A DNA stretch of 64,000 nucleotides, from positions 496,001 to 560,000 of the forward strand of contig NZ_CP044426.1 in assembly GCF_008824185.1 (NCBI RefSeq), given 5' to 3'. How positions within the stretch are numbered: position 1 is the first letter of the stretch; every line of letters starts with the position of its first letter. The notes beneath the pieces were generated by a model, which made no database searches, was not told where the DNA came from, and saw nothing but the letters and a program-made list of their open reading frames with translations. A program made the translations under genes and the position numbers. Positions 9,750 through 18,345 of the stretch are shown here, one piece after another. This stretch comes from Paracoccus pantotrophus. GTDB taxonomy: Bacteria > Pseudomonadota > Alphaproteobacteria > Rhodobacterales > Rhodobacteraceae.

Positions 9750-11291
9750 ATGACGAACCTTCTTTCCATCATCACCTTCCTGCCGATCGTCGCCGCGATC
9801 ATCATGGCGCTGTTCCTGCGCGGCCAGGACGAGGCCGCGGCGCGTAACGCCAAGTGGCTGGCGCTGCTGACCACCACGGCGACCTTCGTGATCTCGCTTT
9901 TCGTGCTGTTCCGCTTCGACCCGGCGAACACGGGCTTCCAGTTCGTCGAGGATCACGCCTGGATCATGGGGCTGCGCTACAAGATGGGCGTGGACGGCAT
10001 CTCGGTGCTGTTCGTGCTGCTGACCACCTTCATGATGCCGCTGACCATCCTTTCGACCTGGGCGGTCGAGGACAAGGTCAAGGAATACATGATCGCCTTC
10101 CTGGTGCTGGAAGGGCTGATGATCGGCGTCTTCACCGCGCTCGACCTGGTGCTGTTCTACCTGTTCTTCGAGGCGGGGCTGATCCCGATGTTCCTGATCA
10201 TCGGCATCTGGGGCGGCAAGGACCGCATCTATGCGTCCTTCAAGTTCTTCCTCTACACCTTCCTCGGCTCGGTGCTGATGCTGGTGGCGATGATCGCCAT
10301 GTATCGCATGGCTGGCACCACCGACATCCCGACGCTGCTGACCTTCGACTTCCCGTCGGACAACTTCCGCCTCTTGGGCATGACGGTGGTCGGCGGCATG
10401 CAGATGCTGCTGTTCCTGGCCTTCTTCGCCAGCTTCGCCGTGAAGATGCCGATGTGGCCGGTCCATACCTGGCTGCCCGACGCGCACGTCCAGGCGCCCA
10501 CCGCCGGCTCGGTCCTGCTGGCGGCGGTGCTGCTGAAGATGGGCGGCTACGGCTTCCTGCGCTTCAGCCTGCCGATGTTCCCGGTCGCCAGCGGCGTGGC
10601 CCAGCCCTATGTCTTCTGGCTGTCGGCCATCGCCATCGTCTACACCTCGCTGGTGGCGCTGGCGCAGTCGGACATGAAGAAGGTCATCGCCTATTCCTCG
10701 GTCGCCCATATGGGCTACGTGACCATGGGCGTCTTTGCCGCGAACCAGATCGGCGTCGACGGCGCCATCTTCCAGATGCTGTCGCACGGCTTCATCTCGG
10801 GCGCGCTGTTCCTGTGCGTCGGCGTGATCTACGACCGCATGCACACGCGGGAAATCGACGCCTATGGCGGGCTGGTGAACCGGATGCCGGCCTATGCGGC
10901 GGTGTTCATGTTCTTCACCATGGCGAATGTGGGCCTGCCCGGCACCTCGGGCTTCGTGGGCGAGTTCCTGACGCTGATGGGGGTCTTCCGCGTCGATACC
11001 TGGGTGGCGCTGGTCGCGACCTCGGGGGTGATCCTGTCGGCGGCCTATGCGCTGTGGCTTTATCGCCGGGTGACGCTGGGCCAGCTGATCAAGGAAAGCC
11101 TGAAGTCGATCACCGACATGACCCCGCGCGAGCGCTGGGTATTCGTTCCGCTGATCGCGATGACGCTGATCCTGGGCGTCTATCCGCGGCTCGTCACCGA
11201 CGTGACCGGCCCGGCGGTCGCAGCACTCGTGCAAGACTACAACCAGAGCCAGCCGGCGGCACCCGTCGCCACGGCCCAAGCCAGCCACTAG
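9750..11291 (+). CDS. nuoM: NADH-quinone oxidoreductase subunit M (Nqo13)
   Basis: 513 aa, fourteen or so membrane helices; antiporter-like proton-pumping subunit next to NuoL. Conserved stretches include EAGLIPMFLIIGIWGGKDRI, with the channel glutamate, and HTWLPDAHVQAPTAGSVLLA, plus the channel lysine region KVIAYSSVAHMGYV. Length is standard. The C-terminal tail is Ala/Gln-rich and soluble. It follows nuoL with a one-base gap and precedes nuoN by nine bases. Confidence 0.98.
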   Translation: MTNLLSIITFLPIVAAIIMALFLRGQDEAAARNAKWLALLTTTATFVISLFVLFRFDPANTGFQFVEDHAWIMGLRYKMGVDGISVLFVLLTTFMMPLTILSTWAVEDKVKEYMIAFLVLEGLMIGVFTALDLVLFYLFFEAGLIPMFLIIGIWGGKDRIYASFKFFLYTFLGSVLMLVAMIAMYRMAGTTDIPTLLTFDFPSDNFRLLGMTVVGGMQMLLFLAFFASFAVKMPMWPVHTWLPDAHVQAPTAGSVLLAAVLLKMGGYGFLRFSLPMFPVASGVAQPYVFWLSAIAIVYTSLVALAQSDMKKVIAYSSVAHMGYVTMGVFAANQIGVDGAIFQMLSHGFISGALFLCVGVIYDRMHTREIDAYGGLVNRMPAYAAVFMFFTMANVGLPGTSGFVGEFLTLMGVFRVDTWVALVATSGVILSAAYALWLYRRVTLGQLIKESLKSITDMTPRERWVFVPLIAMTLILGVYPRLVTDVTGPAVAALVQDYNQSQPAAPVATAQASH

Positions 11292-11300
11292 GGGACGGAT

Positions 11301-12794
11301 ATGACCTCGCTCGATTTCTCGACCATTCTGCCCGAGGTGGTGCTGGCCGGTTACGCCCTTGCCGCCCTGATGGCGGGGGCCTATCTCGGCAAGGACAGGC
11401 TGGCCCGGACGCTGCTTTGGGTCACGGTCGCGGCCTTCCTGGTCGTCGCGGCCATGGTGGGCCTGGGCAACCATGCCGACGGCACCGCCTTCCATGGCAT
11501 GTTCATCGACGACGGCTTCTCGCGCTTTGCCAAGGTGGTGACGCTGGTCGCCGCCGCCGGCGTGCTGGCGATGAGCGCCGATTACATGCAGCGCCGCAAC
11601 ATGCTGCGCTTCGAGTTCCCGATCATCGTGGCGCTGGCGGTGCTGGGCATGATGTTCATGGTCTCGGCCGGCGACCTCTTGACCCTCTATATGGGGCTGG
11701 AGCTGCAATCGCTGGCGCTTTACGTCGTCGCCGCCATGCGCCGCGACTCGGTGCGCTCTTCCGAAGCGGGGCTGAAATATTTCGTCCTCGGTTCGCTCAG
11801 CTCGGGCCTGCTGCTCTATGGCGCCTCGCTGGTCTACGGCTTTGCCGGCACCACCGGGTTCGAGGGCATCATCTCGACCATCCAGGGCGGCCACCTGTCG
11901 CTGGGCGTGCTGTTCGGGCTGGTGTTCATGCTGGTGGGCCTGTCGTTCAAGGTCTCGGCCGTGCCCTTCCACATGTGGACGCCGGACGTCTATGAGGGCT
12001 CGCCGACGCCGGTGACCGCCTTCTTCGCCACCGCGCCCAAGGTCGCGGCCATGGCGCTGATCGCGCGGCTGGTCTTCGACGCCTTCGGCCATGTCATCGG
12101 CGACTGGAGCCAGATCGTCGCGGCGCTGGCGGTGATGTCGATGTTCCTGGGCTCGATCGCCGGGATCGGCCAGACCAACATCAAGCGGCTGATGGCCTAT
12201 TCCTCGATCGCGCATATGGGCTTTGCCCTGGTCGGCCTTGCCGCCGGCACCGCCATCGGCGTGCAGAACATGCTGCTTTACATGACCATCTATGCGGTGA
12301 TGAACATCGGCACCTTCGCCTTCATCCTGTCGATGGAGCGTGACGGCGTGCCGGTCACCGACCTTGCCGCACTGAACCGCTTTGCCTGGACCGATCCGGT
12401 CAAGGCGCTGGCCATGCTGGTGCTGATGTTCAGCCTGGCGGGCGTGCCGCCGACCCTGGGCTTCTTTGCCAAGTTCGGCGTGCTGACGGCGGCGGTCGAT
12501 GCCGGCATGGGCTGGCTGGCGGTTCTGGGCGTCATCGCCTCGGTCATCGGTGCCTTCTATTACCTGCGCATCGTCTATTACATGTATTTCGGCGGCGAAT
12601 CCGAGGGCATGACCTCGCGCATGGGCGCGGTGCAATACCTGGCGCTGATGCTGCCGGCGCTGGCCATGCTGGTGGGGGCGATCAGCATGTTCGGCGTTGA
12701 TGCCGCCGCCGGCCGCGCGGCCGAGACCCTGGTCGGTCCGGGCGCCGCTGTCGAGCAGCCCGCCGCGCAAGCCGAGCCCGCGCAAGGTGAGTGA
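11301..12794 (+). CDS. nuoN: NADH-quinone oxidoreductase subunit N (Nqo14)
   Basis: 497 aa, the third antiporter-like proton-pumping subunit, central in the membrane arm. Motifs: YMGLELQSLALYVVAAMRR with the channel glutamate, FHMWTPDVYEGSPTPVTAFF, and NIKRLMAYSSIAHMGFALVG. It is the last complex I gene. Its 3' end overlaps the GTG start of birA by eight bases, so birA is likely transcribed and translated as the operon tail. Confidence 0.98.
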   Translation: MTSLDFSTILPEVVLAGYALAALMAGAYLGKDRLARTLLWVTVAAFLVVAAMVGLGNHADGTAFHGMFIDDGFSRFAKVVTLVAAAGVLAMSADYMQRRNMLRFEFPIIVALAVLGMMFMVSAGDLLTLYMGLELQSLALYVVAAMRRDSVRSSEAGLKYFVLGSLSSGLLLYGASLVYGFAGTTGFEGIISTIQGGHLSLGVLFGLVFMLVGLSFKVSAVPFHMWTPDVYEGSPTPVTAFFATAPKVAAMALIARLVFDAFGHVIGDWSQIVAALAVMSMFLGSIAGIGQTNIKRLMAYSSIAHMGFALVGLAAGTAIGVQNMLLYMTIYAVMNIGTFAFILSMERDGVPVTDLAALNRFAWTDPVKALAMLVLMFSLAGVPPTLGFFAKFGVLTAAVDAGMGWLAVLGVIASVIGAFYYLRIVYYMYFGGESEGMTSRMGAVQYLALMLPALAMLVGAISMFGVDAAAGRAAETLVGPGAAVEQPAAQAEPAQGE

Positions 12795-13545
12795 CGCCTG
12801 GCCCGCGGGCGTGGCCCGGCATGTGCTGGCCCGCACCGACAGCACCAATGCCGAGGCGCTGAAGCTGGCGCCCGGCCTTTCCGCTCCCGCCTGGGTGATG
12901 GCCCGCGAGCAATTCGCGGGCCGTGGCCGTCGCGGGCGCGAATGGGTCATGCCGGCTGGAAACTTTGCCGGCACGCTGGTCCTGCGGCCGCAGGGCGGGA
13001 CGCTGGCGGCGGCGCAGCTGTCCTTCGTCGCGGCGCTGGCGCTTTACGATGCGCTTGGCCTGGCCTGCGGGCCGGCCGCGCGGCTGGCGATCAAATGGCC
13101 CAACGACGTGCTGCTGAACGGCGGCAAGGTGGCGGGCATCCTGCTGGAAAGCGCGGGCTCGGGTCCGGGGGTGCAGGCGGTGGCGGTGGGCATCGGCGTG
13201 AACCTGGCCGCCGCGCCGGATGCCAGCGTGGTCGAGCCGGGGGCGATCCCGCCGGTTTCCGTGCAAGGCGAGACCGGCCATGCCGTCGATCCCGAGGATT
13301 TCCTGGACCTGCTGGCCCCGGCCTTCGCGCGTTGGCAGGCGCAGCTCGACAGCTATGGCTTCGCGCCGATCCGCAACGCCTGGCTGGCCCGCGCCGCACG
13401 GCTGGGCGAGCCGATCATTGCCCGCACCGGCGCGACCGAAAACCACGGCATCTTCGAGGGCATCGACGACAGCGGCGCGCTGATCCTGCGCGGCCCGGCC
13501 GGGCGGCAGGTCATCCCCGCCGCCGAAGTCTTTTTCGGAGGCTGA
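12787..13545 (+). CDS. birA: Biotin--[acetyl-CoA-carboxylase] ligase
   Basis: 252 aa. It attaches biotin to the biotin carboxyl carrier protein through biotinyl-AMP. The motifs are present: TDSTNAEA, the adenylate loop GRGRRGR within AREQFAGRGRRGREW, and KWPNDVLLNGGKVAGILLES. There is no N-terminal helix-turn-helix, so this is a monofunctional group I enzyme and not a repressor. Start GTG 12787 lies inside the nuoN end; no ATG gives the full catalytic domain. A birA-like frame at the end of the Paracoccus nqo cluster is established. coaX follows after five bases. Confidence 0.93.
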   Translation: MSDAWPAGVARHVLARTDSTNAEALKLAPGLSAPAWVMAREQFAGRGRRGREWVMPAGNFAGTLVLRPQGGTLAAAQLSFVAALALYDALGLACGPAARLAIKWPNDVLLNGGKVAGILLESAGSGPGVQAVAVGIGVNLAAAPDASVVEPGAIPPVSVQGETGHAVDPEDFLDLLAPAFARWQAQLDSYGFAPIRNAWLARAARLGEPIIARTGATENHGIFEGIDDSGALILRGPAGRQVIPAAEVFFGG

Positions 13546-13550
13546 GCGCC

Positions 13551-14330
13551 ATGCTGCTTTGCATCGACACCGGCAACACCAACACGGTCTTTTCCGTCTG
13601 GGACGGCGAGAAATTCGTCGGCCTCTGGCGCATCTCGACCGACCACCGGCGCACGGCGGACGAATATTTCGTCTGGCTGTCGACGCTGATCTCGCTGCAG
13701 AAGCTGGAACTGAACATCGATGCCTGCATCATCAGTTCGACCGCGCCGCGGGTGGTGTTCAACCTGCGCGTGCTCTGCAACCGCTATTTCGACACGCGCC
13801 CGCTGGTGGTGGGCAAGCCGGACTGCCTGCTGCCGGTCGCGCCGCGCGTCGATTTCGGCACCGTGGTCGGGCCCGACCGGCTGGTGAACACCTGGGGGGC
13901 GTTCCAGCGGCACGGGCCGGACCTGATCGTGGTCGATTTCGGCACCGCGACCACCTTCGACGTGGTAGACACCGACGGCGCCTATGTCGGCGGGGTCATC
14001 GCGCCGGGGGTGAACCTGTCGCTGGAGGCGCTGCACATGGGCGCGGCCAGCCTGCCGCATGTCGACGTGACCATGCCGGCCAAGGTGATCGGCACCAATA
14101 CGGTGGCCTGCATCCAGTCCGGCATCTTCTGGGGCTATATCGGCCTGGTGCAGGGCGTGGTGGACAAGATCCGCGAGGAACGCGGCAGGCCGATGAAGGT
14201 TATTGCTACGGGCGGTCTGGCGCCGCTGTTCGACCAGGGATTTGATTTGTTCGACGCGATCGAGGACGATCTGACCATGCACGGCCTGCGCCTGATCCAT
14301 GATTACAACAAGGAGATGGGCAATGGCTGA
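13551..14330 (+). CDS. coaX: Type III pantothenate kinase
   Basis: 259 aa, ASKHA-fold kinase catalysing the first step of coenzyme A synthesis. Seen are the phosphate-1 motif DTGNTNTVF (residue 6 on), the substrate motif GPDRLVN, and VVDFGTATTFDVV. GGAG 9-12 bases before ATG 13551 supports the start. It sits in the usual alphaproteobacterial order nuoN-birA-coaX-rnj, and overlaps rnj by eight bases. Coenzyme A and biotin supply link the pair to acyl-CoA metabolism. Confidence 0.96.
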   Translation: MLLCIDTGNTNTVFSVWDGEKFVGLWRISTDHRRTADEYFVWLSTLISLQKLELNIDACIISSTAPRVVFNLRVLCNRYFDTRPLVVGKPDCLLPVAPRVDFGTVVGPDRLVNTWGAFQRHGPDLIVVDFGTATTFDVVDTDGAYVGGVIAPGVNLSLEALHMGAASLPHVDVTMPAKVIGTNTVACIQSGIFWGYIGLVQGVVDKIREERGRPMKVIATGGLAPLFDQGFDLFDAIEDDLTMHGLRLIHDYNKEMGNG

Positions 14331-15999
14331 GCGCCTGATCTATCTGCCGCTGGGCGGCGCGGGCGAAATCGGCATGAACGCCTATGTCTACGGCTACGGC
14401 CAGCCGGGACGCGAGCGGCTGATCGTCGTCGATCTGGGCGTGACCTTCGGCGACATGGATTCTGCGCCGGGTATCGACCTGATCATGGCCGATGTCGCCT
14501 GGCTGGAGGCGAACCGTGACCGCATCGACGCCATCTTCATCACCCATGGGCACGAGGATCACGTCGGCGCGCTCGGCCTGCTGTGGCCCAGGCTGCAAAA
14601 GCCGGTGCATTGCCGCCGCTTCACCGGCGCGCTGGCGCGGCTGAAGCTGGAAGAAGCCGGCCAGCCGGTCGATCAGCTGCATATCCACGCCCCGCGCCCC
14701 GACGTGGTGACGGCCGGCCCGTTCCGGGTGCAATTCGTCCCGGTCAGCCATTCGATCCCGGAAAGCTCGGCGCTGATCATCGACACGCCGGCGGGCCGGA
14801 TCGTGCATACCGGCGATTTCAAGCTGGACGGTACCCCGGTGGTGGGCGAGGCTTTCGACCCGATCCTGTGGCACGACATCGCGAACGAGGGGCAGGGGAT
14901 CAAGGTGCTGACCTGCGATTCCACCAATGTCTTCTCGCCCCATCCCGGCCGGTCCGAGGCGGTGCTGGCCACTCCGCTGCTGGATTTCGTCATGGCGCAG
15001 CGGCAGATGGTGGTGGCGACCACCTTCGCCAGCAACATCGCCCGGCTCAAGACCCTCGCCGAGGCCGGCATCGCCGCCGGCCGCAAGATCTGCCTTCTGG
15101 GCCGGGCCATGCGTCGCATGGTGACCGTCGGCATCGAGACCGGCATCCTGACGAATTTCCCCTCGTTCATCAGCCCCGAGGAGGCTTCCGAACTGCCCCG
15201 CGACAAGGTGATGCTGATCGTCACCGGCAGCCAGGGCGAGCGCCGTGCCGCCAGCGCCCAGCTGTCGCGCGGCCGCTACCTGGGCATCGAGCTGAAAGAG
15301 GGGGACAGCTTCCTCTTCAGCTCGCGCACCATCCCCGGCAACGAGCGCGGGGTGATCCGCATCATGAACGCGCTCTCGGAAATGGGCGTGGACCTGTATG
15401 ACGCCGATGACGGGCTCTATCACGTCTCGGGCCATGCCAACCGCCCGGATATCGAGGCGGTGCATGACCTGCTGAAGCCGCAGATCGTCATCCCGATGCA
15501 TGGCGAGCACATGCATCTGCGCGAACATGCCAAGCTGGCCGAGGCGCGCGGCATTCATTCGGTGGTGGCGACCAACGGCACCATGCTGGACCTGTCGGGC
15601 GAGGCGCCGCGGGTGGTGGATCAGATCGACACCGGGCGGATTTATCTCGACGGAACGGTGCTGATCGGCGCCATGGACGGGGTGGTGCGCGACCGCATCC
15701 GCATGGCGCTGAACGGCCATGCCATGGTCTCGGTCATCATCGACGAGGACGACACGCCGCTGCCCGATGCCTGGGTGGAACTCTCGGGCCTGCCCGAGAA
15801 GGGCCGTGCCGGCGTGCCCCTGGCCCGCAATATCGAGGCCGAGCTGGCCGGGTTCCTGGAACGCGCCGACGACCGCACGGTGATGGACGACGACCGGCTG
15901 GAGGAGGCGATCCGCAAGATCACCCGTCAGGTCTCGATGGAGGAGATCGGCAAGAAGCCCGAGGTGACGGTGGTGATCTCGCGCCTCGCCGCGGAATGA
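14323..15999 (+). CDS. rnj: Ribonuclease J
   Basis: 558 aa, metallo-beta-lactamase/beta-CASP ribonuclease with 5'-3' exonuclease and endonuclease activity in mRNA decay and rRNA maturation. The zinc motif HGHEDH (H75, H77, D79, H80) sits in IFITHGHEDHVGALG. Later motifs are VSHSIPESS, GDFKLDG, TGSQGE and HVSGHA. ATG 14323 gives MAERLIYLPLGGAGEIGMN, the usual start, and overlaps the coaX end by eight bases. Confidence 0.96.
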   Translation: MAERLIYLPLGGAGEIGMNAYVYGYGQPGRERLIVVDLGVTFGDMDSAPGIDLIMADVAWLEANRDRIDAIFITHGHEDHVGALGLLWPRLQKPVHCRRFTGALARLKLEEAGQPVDQLHIHAPRPDVVTAGPFRVQFVPVSHSIPESSALIIDTPAGRIVHTGDFKLDGTPVVGEAFDPILWHDIANEGQGIKVLTCDSTNVFSPHPGRSEAVLATPLLDFVMAQRQMVVATTFASNIARLKTLAEAGIAAGRKICLLGRAMRRMVTVGIETGILTNFPSFISPEEASELPRDKVMLIVTGSQGERRAASAQLSRGRYLGIELKEGDSFLFSSRTIPGNERGVIRIMNALSEMGVDLYDADDGLYHVSGHANRPDIEAVHDLLKPQIVIPMHGEHMHLREHAKLAEARGIHSVVATNGTMLDLSGEAPRVVDQIDTGRIYLDGTVLIGAMDGVVRDRIRMALNGHAMVSVIIDEDDTPLPDAWVELSGLPEKGRAGVPLARNIEAELAGFLERADDRTVMDDDRLEEAIRKITRQVSMEEIGKKPEVTVVISRLAAE

Positions 16000-16048
16000 C
16001 TTGACCCTGCCGCATGGGCCGGGCAAAGCCCTCCGCCAAGGAAAGACC

Positions 16049-16750
16049 ATGAGCGAATTCGACCCGAACCCTCCGCGCCGCAATTTCTACGGCCGCCGTC
16101 ACGGCAAGACCCTGCGCCAGAGCCAGAAGGGCTACCTGTCCGAGGATCTGGGCAGCCTGCGCCCGCGCGGCATTACCTTCGCCGAGAACCCCGAGAGGAA
16201 GCCCATCGACCCGGCGGCGATCTTTGGTGACGACCGGCCGGTCTGGCTTGAGGTCGGCTTCGGCGGCGGCGAACACATGGTCCACATGGCGGCGCGCTAT
16301 CCCGAGATCGGCATCATCGGCTGCGAGCCCTTCATCAACGGCGTCGCCATGCTGCTGGGCAAGATCCGCAATGCCGGCGTGCAGAATGTCAGCGTGCATC
16401 CCGGCGATGCGCGCGACCTGATGGACGTGCTGCCGGATGCCTCGATCAGCCGCGCCTTCCTGAACTATCCCGACCCCTGGCCCAAGGCGCGCCATCACCG
16501 CCGCCGCTTTGTGACGCCCGAGCATCTGATCCCGCTCGCCCGCGTCATGAAGCCGGGCGCCGAATTCCGCGTCGCCACCGACATCCCCGATTACGTCCGC
16601 CAGACGCTGGAGGAGGTGCCGCAGGCCGGGTTCCAGCTGATCGGCGAAGGCCCGGAGCCTTGGCACGACTGGCCCGGCACCCGCTACGAGCAGAAGGCGC
16701 TGCGCGAGGGCCGGGCCCCGCATTACGTCACCTTCCGGCGACGATCCTGA
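16049..16750 (+). CDS. trmB: tRNA (guanine-N7-)-methyltransferase
   Basis: 233 aa. It methylates G46 of tRNA with S-adenosylmethionine. Seen are the SAM-binding motif LEVGFGGGEHMVHMA, the catalytic and tRNA-binding block LNYPDPWPKARHHRRRFV and the C-terminal GTRYEQKAL. ATG 16049 (MSEFDPNPPRRNFYGRR) was chosen because AAGGAAAG precedes it; the frame is open back to 16001 but without homology. It follows rnj in the same direction. Confidence 0.96.
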   Translation: MSEFDPNPPRRNFYGRRHGKTLRQSQKGYLSEDLGSLRPRGITFAENPERKPIDPAAIFGDDRPVWLEVGFGGGEHMVHMAARYPEIGIIGCEPFINGVAMLLGKIRNAGVQNVSVHPGDARDLMDVLPDASISRAFLNYPDPWPKARHHRRRFVTPEHLIPLARVMKPGAEFRVATDIPDYVRQTLEEVPQAGFQLIGEGPEPWHDWPGTRYEQKALREGRAPHYVTFRRRS

Positions 16751-16828
16751 AGCGGCGCTGATCGCCACCGATTGCAACCCCCGCCCGTGACCGCTATCAC
16801 CTTGCGCGACAAGCACGAGGGGGCCTTC

Positions 16829-18160
16829 ATGTCACATTCCGCCGAACCGCTTCCGATGACCGCCCGCCGCTCGGGTCCCCTGTCGGGCGAGGCCAAGGTG
16901 CCGGGCGACAAGTCGATCAGCCACCGCGCCCTGATCCTCGGCGCGCTGTCGGTGGGCGAGACGCATATCACCGGTCTGCTGGAGGGCCAGGACGTGCTGG
17001 ACACGGCATCGGCGATGCAGGCCTTCGGCGCCCAGGTCGAGCGCCTGGGCGAGGGCGAATGGAAGGTCAACGGCGTCGGCGTCGGCGGCTTTGCCGAGCC
17101 CGAGGGCGTGATCGACTGCGGCAATTCCGGCACCGGCGTGCGGCTGATCATGGGCGCCATGGCCACGACGCCGATCACTGCCACCTTCACCGGCGATGCC
17201 AGCCTGTCGCGCCGGCCGATGGGCCGCGTTACCGACCCGCTGGAACTGTTCGGCTGCGAGGTCACGGCGCGCGAGGGCAAGCGGCTGCCCGTGACGATCA
17301 AGGGCGCGGCCGATCCGGTGCCGGTGCGCTACAAGACCCCGGTCGCCAGCGCCCAGATCAAGTCGGCGGTGCTGCTCGCGGGCCTGAACGCGCCGGGCGA
17401 GACGGTGGTGATCGAATCCGAGCCGACCCGCGACCATACCGAGCGCATGCTCGCCGGCTTCGGCGCCAGCATCCGCACCGAGACGACCGACGAGGGCCAT
17501 GTCATCACCCTGCAGGGCCGGCCGGAACTGAGGCCGCAGCCGGTGGCGGTGCCGCGCGATCCCTCCAGTGCCGCCTTCCCGGTGGCGGCGGCGCTGATCG
17601 TGCCGGGATCCGAGATCCGCGTGCCGGGCGTCAGCCGCAACCCGACCCGCGACGGGCTTTATGTCACGCTGCTGGAAATGGGCGCCGACATCCGCTTCGA
17701 GAACCCGCGCGAAGAGGGCGGCGAGCCAGTCGCTGACCTGGTGGTCCGCCACGGCCCGCTGAAGGGCGTGACCGTGCCGGCCGAGCGTGCCGCCAGCATG
17801 ATCGACGAATTCCCGATCCTCTCGGTCATTGCCTGCTTTGCCGAGGGCAAGACCGTGATGCAGGGCGTCCACGAGCTTCGCGTCAAGGAAAGCGACCGCA
17901 TCGACGCCATGGCGGTCGGCCTGCGCGCCAATGGCGCCGAGGTCGAGGATACGCCCGACACCATGACCGTCCACGGCAAGGGCGGGCTGAAAGGCGGCGC
18001 CCGTTGCGCCACGCATCTCGACCACCGCATCGCCATGTCCTTCCTGGTCGCGGGGCTCGCCTCCGAGCAGCCGATCAGCGTGGATGACGGCGGCCCCATC
18101 GCCACCTCCTTCCCGGATTTCCTGCCGCTGATGCAAAGGCTCGGCGCCCGGATCGACTGA
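16829..18160 (+). CDS. aroA: 3-phosphoshikimate 1-carboxyvinyltransferase (EPSP synthase), class II
   Basis: 443 aa, penultimate step of the chorismate pathway. It aligns by eye along its length with the class II Agrobacterium CP4 enzyme: GDKSISHRALILG, SLSRRPMGRVTDPL, SAQIKSAVLLAGLN, DPSSAAFPVAAALIVPG, ELRVKESDRI and THLDHRIAMSFLVAGLASE. At the position of the CP4 Ala that lowers glyphosate binding, this protein has Gly (GNSGTG, Gly101). ATG 16829 follows a purine-rich ACGAGGGGG. A bidirectional terminator lies downstream. Confidence 0.97.
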   Translation: MSHSAEPLPMTARRSGPLSGEAKVPGDKSISHRALILGALSVGETHITGLLEGQDVLDTASAMQAFGAQVERLGEGEWKVNGVGVGGFAEPEGVIDCGNSGTGVRLIMGAMATTPITATFTGDASLSRRPMGRVTDPLELFGCEVTAREGKRLPVTIKGAADPVPVRYKTPVASAQIKSAVLLAGLNAPGETVVIESEPTRDHTERMLAGFGASIRTETTDEGHVITLQGRPELRPQPVAVPRDPSSAAFPVAAALIVPGSEIRVPGVSRNPTRDGLYVTLLEMGADIRFENPREEGGEPVADLVVRHGPLKGVTVPAERAASMIDEFPILSVIACFAEGKTVMQGVHELRVKESDRIDAMAVGLRANGAEVEDTPDTMTVHGKGGLKGGARCATHLDHRIAMSFLVAGLASEQPISVDDGGPIATSFPDFLPLMQRLGARID

Positions 18161-18190
18161 TCCGTCGCGGCCGGGGGCTGTCTGCCCCAT

Positions 18191-18229
18191 TGTCCATTGG
18201 TCCTCGGACCGATGGCGGACCAATGGCCA
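18191..18229. repeat. Inverted repeat downstream of aroA
   Basis: A near-perfect dyad: TGTCCATTGGTC at 18191-18202 pairs with GACCAATGGCCA at 18218-18229 (11 of 12 positions, the core CCATTGGTC/GACCAATGG perfect) around a 15-base loop. It lies 31 bases after the aroA stop. It may be part of the aroA transcription end or an RNA-stabilising stem; no T-run follows directly. Confidence 0.5.
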
Positions 18230-18235
18230 ACCCCC

Positions 18236-18320
18236 GGGGATATTTCGACAAGAAAGAAAAAAGGAGAGCGGCGCCGGACGGGCGCCGCCTGTGGTCTTTC
18301 TCTGTTGCTCAAATACCCAT
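18236..18320. terminator. Bidirectional terminator between convergent aroA and prpE, framed by a repeat pair
   Basis: A perfect 8-bp GC stem GCGGCGCC/GGCGCCGC (18268-18275 and 18281-18288, loop GGACG) has an A-rich left flank (AAGAAAGAAAAAAGG) and a T-rich right flank (GTCTTTCTC), as expected for intrinsic termination in both directions. Outside the stem sit two inverted copies of a short repeat: 18236-18258 on + and 18295-18320 on -, both with the core GGRTATTT followed by an A/G-rich run. Related copies lie at 48042-48191. Terminator function is inferred from structure and from the convergent gene arrangement. Confidence 0.65.
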
Positions 18321-18345
18321 TGCGGCCGTGGCCGCCGGGAGCGGC

